Source of the DNA: Cupriavidus campinensis
GTDB taxonomy: Bacteria; Pseudomonadota; Gammaproteobacteria; Burkholderiales; Burkholderiaceae
Assembly (NCBI RefSeq): GCF_905397395.1
Contig: NZ_CAJPVH010000029.1
Location: 1-64,000, forward strand
DNA: 64,000 nt
Direction of reading: 5' to 3'
The position numbers were made by a program, and so were the translations under genes. The notes below the pieces were generated by a model that was not told the origin of the DNA, ran no database searches, and saw only the letters and a list, made by a program, of their open reading frames with translations. This document shows, piece after piece, positions 18,763-29,207 of this stretch (position 1 is the first letter of the stretch; every line of letters begins with the position of its first letter).

Positions 18763-19788
18763 TTATGCGGATGCCACCGGACGGCCGCCGAACGGATAGT
18801 TCGGATCGGTATAGCCATGCGTGGAAGCATGGCCGCGCGGCACGAGCCCATCGACCAGTGCCTCTTCCTGCGCCGAGATCGCGACGTTCACCGCGCCGAA
18901 GTAGTCCTCGAACTGCGCCAGCGTGCGCGGCCCGGCAATGACGCTGCTGATGATCGGGTTGGCCAGCACCCAGGCCGTGGCGAACTGGCCCGGCGTGAGG
19001 CCGCGCCCTTCGGCATGCGCCTTGAGCTGCTGGGCGATGACCAGCGACTCCTCGCGGAACTCGGTCTCCATCATGCGGCGGTCGGCCCGGCCGGCGCGGC
19101 TGTCCGCGTCCGGCTTCTGGCCCGGCAGATACTTGCCGGTCAGCACGCCGCGCGCGATCGGGCTGTAGGGCACCACGCCCAGGCCGAAATGCTCACAGGC
19201 GGGCAGGATCTCCACTTCCGGCATCCGGTTCAGCAGGTTGTAGTACGGCTGGCAGGCCACCGGGCGCGGCACGCCCAGGCGGTCGCACAGGCTGGCGATC
19301 TCGGCAATGCGCCAGCCACGGAAGTTCGACACGGCCCAGTAGCGGATCTTGCCGGCGCGGATCAGGTCGCCCATGGCGCGCACCGGCTCCTCGAGGTTGG
19401 CGCCGGTGAAGTCGCGGTGCAGGTAGAGGATGTCCACATAGTCGGTAGCCAGCCGGCGCAGGCTGTCTTCCACCTCGCGCAGGATCCACGTGCGCGAATA
19501 GTTCGACTGGTTCGGACCGCTGCCCATCGGGTTGCCGAGCTTGGTGGCGAGCACCCAGTCGTGGCGGTCGGCAATCAGCAGGCGGCCCACCATCTGCTCG
19601 GAGCCGCCCTTGCTGTAGACATCGGCGGTGTCGATGAAATTGACGCCGTGGTCACGGGCGCTGGCCACGATGCGGGCGGCCTCGGCCTCGTCGGTCTGGT
19701 CCGCGAACATCATGGTGCCCAGGCACAGGGTGGAAACGTTCAGGTTGCTGGCGCCGAGGCGGCGGTACTGCATGGTGAAATCTGGCAT
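18763..19788 (-). CDS. aldo/keto reductase
   Basis: A 341-aa NADPH-dependent oxidoreductase with a TIM-barrel fold. The catalytic tetrad residues are seen: Asp and Tyr in NFIDTADVYSKGGSE (about 48-62), Lys in VLATKLGNPMG and His in DILYLHRDF. The C-terminal cofactor loop IISSVIAGPRTLAQFEDYFGAV is intact. It is of the YajO/Tas-like group; the carbonyl substrate is unknown. Start taken at the ATG beginning MPDFTMQYRRLG. A LysR gene lies upstream in the same direction but 160 bp away. Confidence 0.92.
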   Translation of the reverse strand: MPDFTMQYRRLGASNLNVSTLCLGTMMFADQTDEAEAARIVASARDHGVNFIDTADVYSKGGSEQMVGRLLIADRHDWVLATKLGNPMGSGPNQSNYSRTWILREVEDSLRRLATDYVDILYLHRDFTGANLEEPVRAMGDLIRAGKIRYWAVSNFRGWRIAEIASLCDRLGVPRPVACQPYYNLLNRMPEVEILPACEHFGLGVVPYSPIARGVLTGKYLPGQKPDADSRAGRADRRMMETEFREESLVIAQQLKAHAEGRGLTPGQFATAWVLANPIISSVIAGPRTLAQFEDYFGAVNVAISAQEEALVDGLVPRGHASTHGYTDPNYPFGGRPVASA

Positions 19789-19949
19789 GGCGAATTCCCA
19801 GGGTAGTCGAGGCCGAAGCAAGGGGTCTGGCGGCGTCTGCGCGACCGCCAGCGCGCATTGTGCGCCGATGTGGCGCGGCTTGCAGGCGACGCGGCGCTTG
19901 CGGCGCTTACGGGTGGCTTCGGGCGCTCTCGGGCGGCTTCGCGGTCGAG

Positions 19950-20864
19950 TCAGGCTTCCACGGGGTGGAATCCGGGCAACGCCGGCACGCGCTCGGCCAG
20001 GAAGGCCAGCAGCGCCCGTGTGCGCGCCGGCTGGTGGCGGCGCGACGGATAAACCAGGTAGGCGTCCTGCGCCGGGCCCTGCCAGCCGGGCAGCACCGGG
20101 GTCAGCGCGCCGGTGTCGAGCAGGTCCTGCACGAGCCAGGCCGGCGTCAGGCCAAACCCGGCGCCCGCCAGGAAGCTCTCGCGCATGGCCAGCGAATTGT
20201 TGGCGCGATAGCGGCACGGCGCGTCCACTTGGGCGACGTTGCCGTGGGCATCGGTCAGCACGATCTCATCGCCGGCGGCGAGCCAGGTGAAACGGAGCAG
20301 GTCGAGGTCGGCAAGGTCGGCCGGCTGCCGCACCGGGGCATGGCGCGCGAGGTAGTCCGGGGCGGCCACAAGGCCGCGTGGCGACACCGCGATGCGCCGC
20401 GCCACCACATTGGGCGGCAGCGACGCACCGAGCCGCAACGCCACGTCCACGCCCGCCTCCACCAGATCGACAAAACGGTCGTCGAAGATCAGTTCGACAT
20501 CCACCTCCGGATACCGGGCAAGGAAATCGAGGATCAGCGCATTGAGCCGCAGCACGCCAAAGCTGACCGGCGCGCTGAGGCGCACCTTGCCCACGGGACG
20601 ATCGGTCCGGCCGCGCGCATCGGCGGCGGCTTCGGCATAGGCATCGAGCACGGTCAGCGCATGGGCGTAGAAGCGACGGCCGGCCTCGGTCGGCTGCAGG
20701 TGGGTGGTACTGCGCTCGAGCAGCCGCACGCCAAGGTCCGCCTCCAGCGCCGCCACGGTCTTGCTGATGGTCGGCTGGGTGCTGTCCAGCTCACGCGCCA
20801 CGGCGGAGAGGCTGCCCAGCTCTACCGCGCGCGTAAAGACGCGCATCGCCTTGAGGGTGTCCAT
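19950..20864 (-). CDS. LysR family transcriptional regulator
   Basis: A 304-aa LysR regulator. The N-terminal winged helix (about 1-60) is MRVFTRAVELGSLSAVARELDSTQPTISKTVAALEADLGVRLLERS; a periplasmic-binding-like effector domain follows (about 92-295). It belongs to the CrgA/DsdC-like subgroup starting MDTLKAMRVF. It is divergent from the SGNH hydrolase gene with a candidate operator between them, so that gene is a likely target; the aldo/keto reductase downstream is another. Confidence 0.93.
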   Translation of the reverse strand: MDTLKAMRVFTRAVELGSLSAVARELDSTQPTISKTVAALEADLGVRLLERSTTHLQPTEAGRRFYAHALTVLDAYAEAAADARGRTDRPVGKVRLSAPVSFGVLRLNALILDFLARYPEVDVELIFDDRFVDLVEAGVDVALRLGASLPPNVVARRIAVSPRGLVAAPDYLARHAPVRQPADLADLDLLRFTWLAAGDEIVLTDAHGNVAQVDAPCRYRANNSLAMRESFLAGAGFGLTPAWLVQDLLDTGALTPVLPGWQGPAQDAYLVYPSRRHQPARTRALLAFLAERVPALPGFHPVEA

Positions 20865-20866
20865 GT

Positions 20867-20883
20867 CATTCTTTAATGGAATG
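20867..20883. promoter_or_regulatory. candidate LysR operator
   Basis: CATTC-N7-GAATG, a 17-bp interrupted palindrome, sits 3 bp before the LysR start codon in the space divergent from the hydrolase gene. It fits the T-N11-A dyad pattern of LysR binding sites and would allow autorepression. Confidence 0.4.
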
Positions 20884-20966
20884 AGTGATAGGCGATTTTG
20901 CCGCGTTCCCGCGTAAAGCGGAATGGGCGACAGTCAGGCCGTTCCAACTTTGACGAGAATTTTCTG

Positions 20967-22229
20967 ATGCCTGCCCACTCGCTGCTTCGCATGATTGCCC
21001 TGGCGGGCTGGATCGCCGCCGCCCCCGCCGTGGCCGCCCCGCAATGGGTGCCGACCTGGGTGGCCAGCCAGCAGCCGGTCTGGCGACCCGACGAACTGCC
21101 TTTGCCTACCGGCCTGCCAGCCCGGCTCGAAGACCGCACGGTGCGGCAGGTCGCTCGCGTCAGCATCGGCGGAAGTCGGCTGCGCGTGGTGCTGTCCAAC
21201 CAGTACGGCCGGGTGCCGCTCACAGTGGAGGCCGTCCGGCTCGCCCGCCATGCCGGCGGCGGCAGGATCGACCGCGCCTCCAACCACGCGGTGACCTTCG
21301 CCGGGCAACCCGCCGTCAGCATCCCGCCCGGCGCCACGGCGACCAGTGATCCGGTACCGCTGTCGTCACCGTTGCCGGCTCTGGCCGAGGTAGCGGTCAG
21401 CCTCCACCTGCCCGGACCGATGCGGATCGACACCTTTCACTGGGATGGCCGGCAGACGGCCTATATCGCCGATGGCCACCACGTTGCGGACACCGCCCTG
21501 CCCCGGGCCGAGCCTTTCCAGGCAAGGCTGCTACTGTCCGCCATCGAGGTGGAAGCCCGCCAGCCGGCGCCGGTGGTTGTGGCACTCGGCGATTCGATCA
21601 CCGAAGGCAATGGCGCCACGCCCGACGCCAACCGGCGCTGGCCCGATGTGCTCGCCGCCCGGCTGGCCGGGGACGGCATCGCGGTGCTCAATGCGGGCAT
21701 CTCGGGCGGGCAACTGCTGCGCGCCGGCATGGGCGAGGCGGGCCGGGCGCGCTTCGAGCGCGACGTGCTCGATGTGCCCGGCGTGCAGGCGGTGATCGTG
21801 GCGCTGGGCATCAACGACATCGGCTGGCCCGGCTCGACCTTCCTGCCGACGACCCGCCTGCCCGCCGCCGCCGACCTGATCGCCGGCTACCAGTCCCTGA
21901 TCGACCGTGCGCACCGGCGCGGGGTGCGCGTGATCGGCGCGACAATCACGCCGTTCGCGGGCGCGCTGGCCGTGGAGGGATCGCCGATCCACGGCTACGC
22001 CAGCCCGCAGAAGGATGCGCTGCGCCAGCAGGTGAACTACTGGGTCCGCACCAGCGGCGCCTTCGATGCCGTGGCGGACTTCGACACCGCCCTGCGCGAC
22101 CCCGCCCACCCGGACGCCCTGCACCCCGCCTTCGACAGCGGCGACCACCTCCACCCGGGCGACCGCGGCTACGCGGCGATGGCCGGTGCCATCGACCCCG
22201 CCACGCTGCTACCCGCGCGCCAGCCATGA
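20967..22229 (+). CDS. SGNH/GDSL hydrolase, exported
   Basis: A 420-aa secreted hydrolase. Signal peptide MPAHSLLRMIALAGWIAAAPAVAA, then a beta-rich N-terminal part (about 25-200) and an SGNH domain: block I VVALGDSITEG (nucleophile Ser), block II glycine in AGISGGQLL, block III ALGINDIG (Asn) and block V DHLHPGDRGY (Asp/His). Family enzymes deacylate esters of polysaccharides or lipids. Start placed at ATG 20967 because it starts the signal peptide. Divergent from a LysR gene. Confidence 0.91.
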   Translation: MPAHSLLRMIALAGWIAAAPAVAAPQWVPTWVASQQPVWRPDELPLPTGLPARLEDRTVRQVARVSIGGSRLRVVLSNQYGRVPLTVEAVRLARHAGGGRIDRASNHAVTFAGQPAVSIPPGATATSDPVPLSSPLPALAEVAVSLHLPGPMRIDTFHWDGRQTAYIADGHHVADTALPRAEPFQARLLLSAIEVEARQPAPVVVALGDSITEGNGATPDANRRWPDVLAARLAGDGIAVLNAGISGGQLLRAGMGEAGRARFERDVLDVPGVQAVIVALGINDIGWPGSTFLPTTRLPAAADLIAGYQSLIDRAHRRGVRVIGATITPFAGALAVEGSPIHGYASPQKDALRQQVNYWVRTSGAFDAVADFDTALRDPAHPDALHPAFDSGDHLHPGDRGYAAMAGAIDPATLLPARQP

Positions 22230-22259
22230 AAAAAGCCGGCAAGGTTGCCCTTGCCGGCT
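22229..22259 (-). terminator. intrinsic terminator of argG
   Basis: AGCCGGCAAGG (22234-22244) and CCTTGCCGGCT (22249-22259) form an 11-bp stem with a TTGC loop. On the minus strand it is followed by TTTTTT, so it terminates argG transcription; it also lies just after the hydrolase stop codon. Confidence 0.85.
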
Positions 22260-22282
22260 CTTCAGGTGATGCCTGCCCGCGC

Positions 22283-23749
<1,467 letters not shown>

Positions 23750-23777
23750 CTATGCTAGCTCGGCCGGGCCACGAAAA

Positions 23778-23800
23778 CGTGTCCGTCTGTGACGGACACG
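23778..23800. promoter_or_regulatory. perfect inverted repeat between argG and the VOC gene
   Basis: CGTGTCCGTC-TGT-GACGGACACG, a 10-bp perfect arm palindrome, lies between divergent promoters. Shorter related elements follow (TGGAC-GTT-GTCCA at 23814-23826). It may be an operator; TTTT on the minus strand after it also allows a weak terminator reading. Confidence 0.4.
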
Positions 23801-23893
23801 AAAAGTAACAATGTGGACGTTGTCCATTTTATTTGCTAGTCTCTTGTGGACGGCGTACACAAATCGCCGGCCAACGCCAACCAGGAGATGTCG

Positions 23894-24325
23894 ATGTCCA
23901 AGAAAGTCCAGTCCTATCTGTTCTTCGATGGCCGCGCAGAGGAAGCGGCCGAGTTCTACAAGACCGCGCTCGGCGCCAAGGTGGAAATGCTGCTGCGCTT
24001 CCGTGACAACCCCGAGCCGCAGGACGCCAGCCCCGGTTGCGGGCCCGGTGCCGGCCATGACGACAAGGTCATGCACATGGCGCTGCAGATCGGGGACACC
24101 ACGATCATGGCGTCCGATGGCGACTGCAAGGGCCAGGCCGCCTTCCAGGGCTTTGCGCTCTCCATCACCGTGCCGGACGCGGCAACGGTCGACAAGACGA
24201 TCGCCGCGCTGGGCGCAGGCGGCAACGTGGTCATGCCGGCGATGAAGACCTTCTTCTCCGAGCGCTTCGGCATGGTGGCGGACAAGTTCGGTGTGACCTG
24301 GATGGTCCTGGTGGCGGGCGAATAA
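23894..24325 (+). CDS. VOC family protein (PhnB/3-demethylubiquinone methyltransferase-like fold)
   Basis: A 143-aa protein of the vicinal-oxygen-chelate superfamily, PhnB-like: KKVQSYLFFDGRAEEAAEFYKTALGAKVEML at the N terminus and FFSERFGMVADKFGVTWMVLV at the C terminus. Such proteins are metal-dependent or metal-free lyases/resistance proteins of mostly unknown substrate. ATG 23894 is preferred since AGGAG is 6 bp upstream; ATG 23888 is too close to it. About 60 bp precede slyX in the same direction. Confidence 0.9.
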   Translation: MSKKVQSYLFFDGRAEEAAEFYKTALGAKVEMLLRFRDNPEPQDASPGCGPGAGHDDKVMHMALQIGDTTIMASDGDCKGQAAFQGFALSITVPDAATVDKTIAALGAGGNVVMPAMKTFFSERFGMVADKFGVTWMVLVAGE

Positions 24326-24388
24326 GCGCCGATGGCAGGGTCCCGGCATGGCCGTGCCGTAAAATGCGCGGCCAACCGGAGACATGCC

Positions 24389-24592
24389 ATGGAATCCCGC
24401 CTGACCGACCTCGAGATCAAGGTCGCCTTCCAGGAAGACCTGATCGAGACGCTGAACCTGGCCGTCGCGCGCCAGCAGCAGCAGCTGGACCTGCTCCAGG
24501 CCCAGTTCCGGGCGCTGTACCAGCAGGTCCGGACCAGTGCCTCGACCGCCGCCGAGAGCAATCCGCAGCATGAGATTCCGCCGCACTATTGA
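24389..24592 (+). CDS. slyX: SlyX family protein
   Basis: A 67-aa all-helical protein, MESRLTDLEIKVAFQEDLIETLNLAV, forming a coiled coil, with the typical C-terminal PPHY (residues 64-67). SlyX function is unknown. RBS CCGGAGAC lies just upstream. It is probably co-transcribed with the VOC gene before and the DUF1439 gene after it. Confidence 0.92.
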   Translation: MESRLTDLEIKVAFQEDLIETLNLAVARQQQQLDLLQAQFRALYQQVRTSASTAAESNPQHEIPPHY

Positions 24593-24683
24593 TGCGGCGC
24601 CCGTCGTGCGGCGTACTCATCACACAGGAACGATGCCCCCCGGGCCCGGTCTGACCGGCAACGATGCCAACCAAACCGAGCCC

Positions 24684-25271
24684 ATGGCCCGTCCCTTGAT
24701 CAATCGCGTCTTCCCCACCCGGCGCGCGCTGCTGGCCACCGCCGCAGTCGCCGCGCTGGGCAGCTTCGCCCTCGCCCATGCCGCCTATAACGTCTGGACC
24801 GGCGAATACACCTTCACCAAGGCCGAGTTGCAGAGTGCCGTCGAGAAGCGCTTTCCCGCCACGCTGCGCTATGGCGAACTGGTGAGCGTGCAGCTGTCGC
24901 ACCCGCGCCTGGTGCTGGACGAGGCCACCAACCGCATCACCACGCAGATGGATGCGGCCGTCAGCAACACCATCCTGCCGTCGCCGCCGGTCAACGGCAC
25001 GCTGGCGCTGAACAGCGGCGTGCGCTACGACGCCACGCAGCGCGCCGTGCTGCTGGACAATCCCACGGTCCAGCAGGTCCAGGTGCAGGGCATGAGCCAG
25101 TACAACGAGCAGCTCAATGCCATTGGCGCGGTGGTGGCCCAGCAGTTGCTGAAGGACTATCCGCTCTATACGTTCAAGCCCGAGGAGTTGCGCTTCAACG
25201 GCAAGGACGTGCAGCCGGGCGCGATCACCGTGGCGGCGGACGGCATCCGCGTGAAGCTGGATCTGCGCTGA
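24684..25271 (+). CDS. DUF1439 family protein, membrane-anchored or periplasmic
   Basis: A 195-aa protein. A hydrophobic signal or anchor (RRALLATAAVAALGSFALAHA) is followed by the DUF1439 domain: YTFTKAELQSAVEKRFPATLRYGELVSVQLSHPRLVLDEATNRI. Unlike the E. coli relative YceB there is no lipobox cysteine, so it is either cleaved by signal peptidase I or stays anchored. Function unknown; the fold resembles lipid-binding lipoproteins. Start taken at ATG 24684, first codon of the signal sequence. Confidence 0.85.
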   Translation: MARPLINRVFPTRRALLATAAVAALGSFALAHAAYNVWTGEYTFTKAELQSAVEKRFPATLRYGELVSVQLSHPRLVLDEATNRITTQMDAAVSNTILPSPPVNGTLALNSGVRYDATQRAVLLDNPTVQQVQVQGMSQYNEQLNAIGAVVAQQLLKDYPLYTFKPEELRFNGKDVQPGAITVAADGIRVKLDLR

Positions 25272-25277
25272 TCCGAC

Positions 25278-26108
25278 CTAACCCGCGCCGGGTTCCAGCC
25301 CCAGCGCGGCGGCAAGCCCCGCCAGCGTCGGCCCGATCGGGGCGAGCACCTTGAGCGTCAGCAACGGATCGGCACGCGTGGTGCCCAGGTTCAGGGCGGC
25401 AATCGGCAAGCCATGCTCGTGCGCCCAGACGCAGAAGCGATACCCCGAGAACACCGTCAGCGACGAGCCGATCACCAGCACGGCGTCCGCTGCATCGAGC
25501 GCCAGCCGCCCGGCCGCCACGCGCTCGCGCGGCACCGATTCGCCGAAGAACACCACATCGGGCTTGAGCAGCCCTTCGCAGCGCTCGCACACGGGCACCG
25601 CGAAGTTGTCGAACAGCGGCGATTCCAGATGGGCGTCGCCATCGGCCGCCGGCAGCGCCGACACATCGCGGAATTCGGGATTGTGCTGCCACAGCCAGCG
25701 CTGGATGTCCGCGCGCGGGTAGCGCGTGGCGCAGGACAGGCAGATGACCTGGCCAATACTGCCGTGCAGTTCGATCACCCCTTGGCTGCCGGCGCGCTGG
25801 TGCAGGCCATCCACGTTCTGCGTGACCAACCCGGTCACGCGCCCGGCATCGCCCAGCTCCGCTACCACGCGATGGCTCACATTCGGCTGCGCGCCGGCCG
25901 CCACGGGCCAGCCCACCATGCTGCGCGCCCAGTAGCGCTGGCGCGCCGCGTGGCCGCTCAGGAAGGCGGTGATGGTCATCGGCGCGGAGCGCTGCCACCG
26001 GCCCTGCTCGTCGCGGTAGCCCGGAATGCCGGAATCCGTGCTGATGCCCGCACCGGTCAACACGAACAGGCGCGGATGGCGCCGCACGAAGTCGAGAAGG
26101 TCTTCCAC
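25278..26108 (-). CDS. Sir2 family NAD-dependent protein deacylase
   Basis: A 276-aa sirtuin. Rossmann motif [14 protein letters not shown] (19-32), TQNVDGLH (96-103), catalytic His115 in ELHGS, zinc cysteines C123-x2-C126 and C174-x2-C177, and [11 protein letters not shown] for NAD binding. It removes acyl groups from lysines using NAD. It is class II-like (SIRT4 type) in arrangement. GTG start, 10 bp after the small oxidoreductase-like gene, so the two form an operon. Confidence 0.94.
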   Translation of the reverse strand: MEDLLDFVRRHPRLFVLTGAGISTDSGIPGYRDEQGRWQRSAPMTITAFLSGHAARQRYWARSMVGWPVAAGAQPNVSHRVVAELGDAGRVTGLVTQNVDGLHQRAGSQGVIELHGSIGQVICLSCATRYPRADIQRWLWQHNPEFRDVSALPAADGDAHLESPLFDNFAVPVCERCEGLLKPDVVFFGESVPRERVAAGRLALDAADAVLVIGSSLTVFSGYRFCVWAHEHGLPIAALNLGTTRADPLLTLKVLAPIGPTLAGLAAALGLEPGAG

Positions 26109-26118
26109 CGGCTGCAGG

Positions 26119-26325
26119 CTACGAAGTGGACGATGTGGAGGCGGATGGCGCCTCGGCGTGCGCCCCCTGGCGAGACTCCCACGCCCTCAGTTCCTGCCGG
26201 TAGCGCTCCATTTCGTCGTTGTAGTAGTCAAAGATGCACGGATCGCAGCCGCTCTGGCAGCACTCGTTGTCGCCAGGGCGCTCGGGCGGGAGCGGACGCG
26301 GATCGTCGGAAACTGGGGAAGACAC
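26119..26325 (-). CDS. small oxidoreductase-like domain protein
   Basis: A 68-aa cytosolic protein with the Oxidored-like signature CCQSGCDPCIFDYYNDEM (about 22-39), followed by ERYRQELRAWE. Small proteins of this family bear a CC-x3-C-x2-C cluster, possibly metal-binding; function is not established. GTG start. Directly upstream of the sirtuin gene (10 bp gap), likely co-expressed. Confidence 0.85.
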   Translation of the reverse strand: MSSPVSDDPRPLPPERPGDNECCQSGCDPCIFDYYNDEMERYRQELRAWESRQGAHAEAPSASTSSTS

Positions 26326-26545
26326 GGCTCAAGACCTGAAGGAAATGTTACGGCGCCAGTATATGCCGCCTGCCAGGTTCGGGCCGGCGGCGGCAGGCGG
26401 ACAGCCGCCCTCCCGGCGCCGCCCTGATCTGCATCGTTCCAATCCGATATTGAATTGTTTCGAAGGTGTTCCATCGCGCACACGGTTGCGGCGGCAGGCT
26501 GCTAGCCTTGTGGCAAGGTTGCCGCCGGCCACCTGTGAGGCGTGG

Positions 26546-28936
26546 ATGATCGGATACGCTGCCATGCGCGTTGCGACGCGACTCCCTTTCCTGTGCAGCC
26601 TGCTCGCCGCGATGCTGGCGATGCTGGCGGTCGCGCCGGGCCCGGCCATGGCCGAGGAGCCGCCGCCGCAGGGCGGCACCCTCCGCCTGCCCTCCTACAC
26701 TCCCAGCAACATCGTCCCGGCGCCGAATCCGCCGTTCCCCGCGCCCGCCCTCCTCGCCCCGGCCACGCCCGGCGGCTCGGTCGAAGGGGCCGCGGCCAAG
26801 GCCCACCCGGTGGGCCGCCCCAAGATCTGCCTGGTATTGTCCGGCGGCGGCGCGCGCGGTGCGGCCCATATCGGCGTGCTGAAGGTGCTCGAGGAACTTC
26901 GCGTGCCCGTGGACTGCATCGCCGGCACCAGCATGGGCTCGCTGGTCGGCGGTGCGTATGCCAGCGGCATGAGCATCCCGGACATGGAGGAACTGGTCGG
27001 CGGGCTGTCCACCAGCGCCATCTTCAAGGAACGGCCGCCGCGCCAGGACCTGGCCATCCGCCGCAAGCTCGATGACCACACCAACCTGTTCACGCCCGAG
27101 ATTGGTGTGCGCTCGGACGGGCTGCTGCTGCCCAAGGGCGCGGTGTCCGGCGTGCAACTGGAGACGGTGCTGCGCAAGCTGGCCAACACCCCCGGCTATC
27201 GGAATTTCGATACCTTGCCGATTCCTTACCGCGCCGTGGCCACCGACCTTGTCGCCGGCACCGCCGTGGTGTTCACCGAGGGCGAGCTGGCGAACGTGAT
27301 GCGCGCCAGCATGTCCGTGCCCGGCGCCGTGGCGCCCACCGAGTACCAGGGCAAGCTGCTCGTCGATGGCGGCCTGACCGACAACCTGCCCGTGGATGTG
27401 GCGCGCGCCATGGGCGCCGACATCGTCATCGCGGTCAACCTCGGCACGCCGCTGATGAAGCGCGAGGACCTGACCTCGCTGATCGGCGTGACCAGCCAGA
27501 TGCTGAACATCCTGACCGAGCAGAATGTGCGCGCCTCGCTGGCGTCGCTGCGGCCCTCGGACATCCTGATCCTGCCCGAACTCGGCGAGTTCTCGGCCGG
27601 CGACTTCGACCACCTGCCCAAGACCATTCCGATTGGCGAGGAAGCCGCCCGGCGCCAGCACGCCCGGCTCGCCGAGCTGTCGATTCCGCCCGACGAATAC
27701 GCCACCCTGCGCGCTGCGCAGCGCAATCTGTCACCGCCCGACCTGCGACCCGTGGACGAAATCCGCTTCGCGCCGATGGAGCGCGTGAGCCCCGCATTTG
27801 CCGCCGCGACGATGGAAACCCACCCCGGCGAGCCGATCTCGCAGGCTACGCTGGACCGCGACATGCGCCGGCTGTTCGGCACCGGCGACTTCGAGCACGT
27901 GAACTACCGCTTCCTCGAGGAACCGGGCAAGCGGGTGCTCGGCGTAGAAGCCATCGAGAAATCGTACGGGCCCAACTATCTGCGCTTCGGGCTCGGCCTC
28001 AGTTCCGACTTCCGGGGCGACGCCTACTTCAACCTGCTGGCCAGCTACCGCCGCACGTGGATCAACTCGCTCGGCGCCGAATGGCGCACGGACGCCCAGG
28101 TGGGCCAGACCTCGAGCCTGACCAGCGAGTTCTACCAGCCGCTGGATACCCGCCAGCGGTTCTTCATCGCCCCGCGCTTCGAACTCGAACGCCGCCCCGT
28201 CAACGTCTTCAGCGGCAGCCAGCGGATCGCCCAGTACGACCTGCGCCGCACGGACCTGGCGCTGGACGTGGGCACGCAGATCACCAAATATGGCGAGGGG
28301 CGCCTGGGCTTCGTGCTCGGCCACCAGAACGCGTCGCTCTCCACCGGGCCGGCGTTCCTCTCTCCGGGCAATGAAAGCACCGAGCGCCGCGCCTTCACGG
28401 CCCGGGTGCTGGTGGATCAGGTCGACAGCATCAACTTCCCGCGCTTCGGCTACGGGGCGACGATGAACGTCTACTCGTCGCAAGGCGCCCTGGGCGCCAC
28501 CGACACCTATACCAAGGGCGACCTGACGGCCACCTATGCCCACTCCTTCGGCAACAACACCATCAACCTGGGGGTGCGGGCCGGCTCCAACCTGGGCGGG
28601 CCGGCACTGCCGCCGTATGCGATGTTCCAGTGGGGCGGCTTCCTGCAGCAATCCGGCTACTCCACCGGGCAGCTGATCGGCGGCAATATCCAGTTCGCGC
28701 GGTTGGTCTATTACAACAAGCTCGTGCGGCAGACCTTCCTCGAAGGGGTCTACGCCGGGTTTTCGCTGGAGGTCGGCCGCGTGGGCGCACCGCTGGTGCC
28801 GGGCAACCCCACCGGGCTGCTCAAGTCGGGGGCCGCCTTCCTCGGCCTGGACAGCCCGATCGGGCCGTTCTATCTCGCCTATGGCCGCGCGGCAGGCGGC
28901 AGCTACGCGTTCTACCTGTTCCTGGGCAAGCCCTAG
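26546..28936 (+). CDS. patatin-like phospholipase, PlpD-type type Vd autotransporter
   Basis: A 796-aa outer-membrane protein. Signal peptide (about 1-36), proline-rich linker, patatin domain (about 92-300) with oxyanion loop GGGARG (100-105), nucleophile S129 in GTSMG and D274 in VDGG, then a POTRA-like segment (about 410-470) and a C-terminal Omp85-type beta barrel ending in aromatic residues (SYAFYLFLGKP). This order is diagnostic of PlpD/FplA, phospholipases carried by type Vd secretion. ATG 26546 is preceded by GAGG; ATG 26564 is an alternative. Monocistronic. Unrelated in domain layout to the other patatin of this window. Confidence 0.93.
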   Translation: MIGYAAMRVATRLPFLCSLLAAMLAMLAVAPGPAMAEEPPPQGGTLRLPSYTPSNIVPAPNPPFPAPALLAPATPGGSVEGAAAKAHPVGRPKICLVLSGGGARGAAHIGVLKVLEELRVPVDCIAGTSMGSLVGGAYASGMSIPDMEELVGGLSTSAIFKERPPRQDLAIRRKLDDHTNLFTPEIGVRSDGLLLPKGAVSGVQLETVLRKLANTPGYRNFDTLPIPYRAVATDLVAGTAVVFTEGELANVMRASMSVPGAVAPTEYQGKLLVDGGLTDNLPVDVARAMGADIVIAVNLGTPLMKREDLTSLIGVTSQMLNILTEQNVRASLASLRPSDILILPELGEFSAGDFDHLPKTIPIGEEAARRQHARLAELSIPPDEYATLRAAQRNLSPPDLRPVDEIRFAPMERVSPAFAAATMETHPGEPISQATLDRDMRRLFGTGDFEHVNYRFLEEPGKRVLGVEAIEKSYGPNYLRFGLGLSSDFRGDAYFNLLASYRRTWINSLGAEWRTDAQVGQTSSLTSEFYQPLDTRQRFFIAPRFELERRPVNVFSGSQRIAQYDLRRTDLALDVGTQITKYGEGRLGFVLGHQNASLSTGPAFLSPGNESTERRAFTARVLVDQVDSINFPRFGYGATMNVYSSQGALGATDTYTKGDLTATYAHSFGNNTINLGVRAGSNLGGPALPPYAMFQWGGFLQQSGYSTGQLIGGNIQFARLVYYNKLVRQTFLEGVYAGFSLEVGRVGAPLVPGNPTGLLKSGAAFLGLDSPIGPFYLAYGRAAGGSYAFYLFLGKP

Positions 28937-29207
28937 GACCAATCCGACGAATTCCGGCGCAGCCGATGTGATGCCACTAGCGCAAAGTGCGCTACGGCCA
29001 ACCCCCACCGAGGTGGCATGTCGGCAGGAAGTGCTGCTGCCTATACTGGCCTCGTCGTTGGGACCCCCGTCCCGGGCGACACCCCTTACCCAGTCGCCGC
29101 CCCAATCGGCGACATTTTTTTGGGCGAATCCCGGCAGGCCCCGCCGTGGGACGTTAAGATGCGCGATTATCGAACGCCCCCGCATCGCATTTCCTGCCGA
29201 TTCCCCT

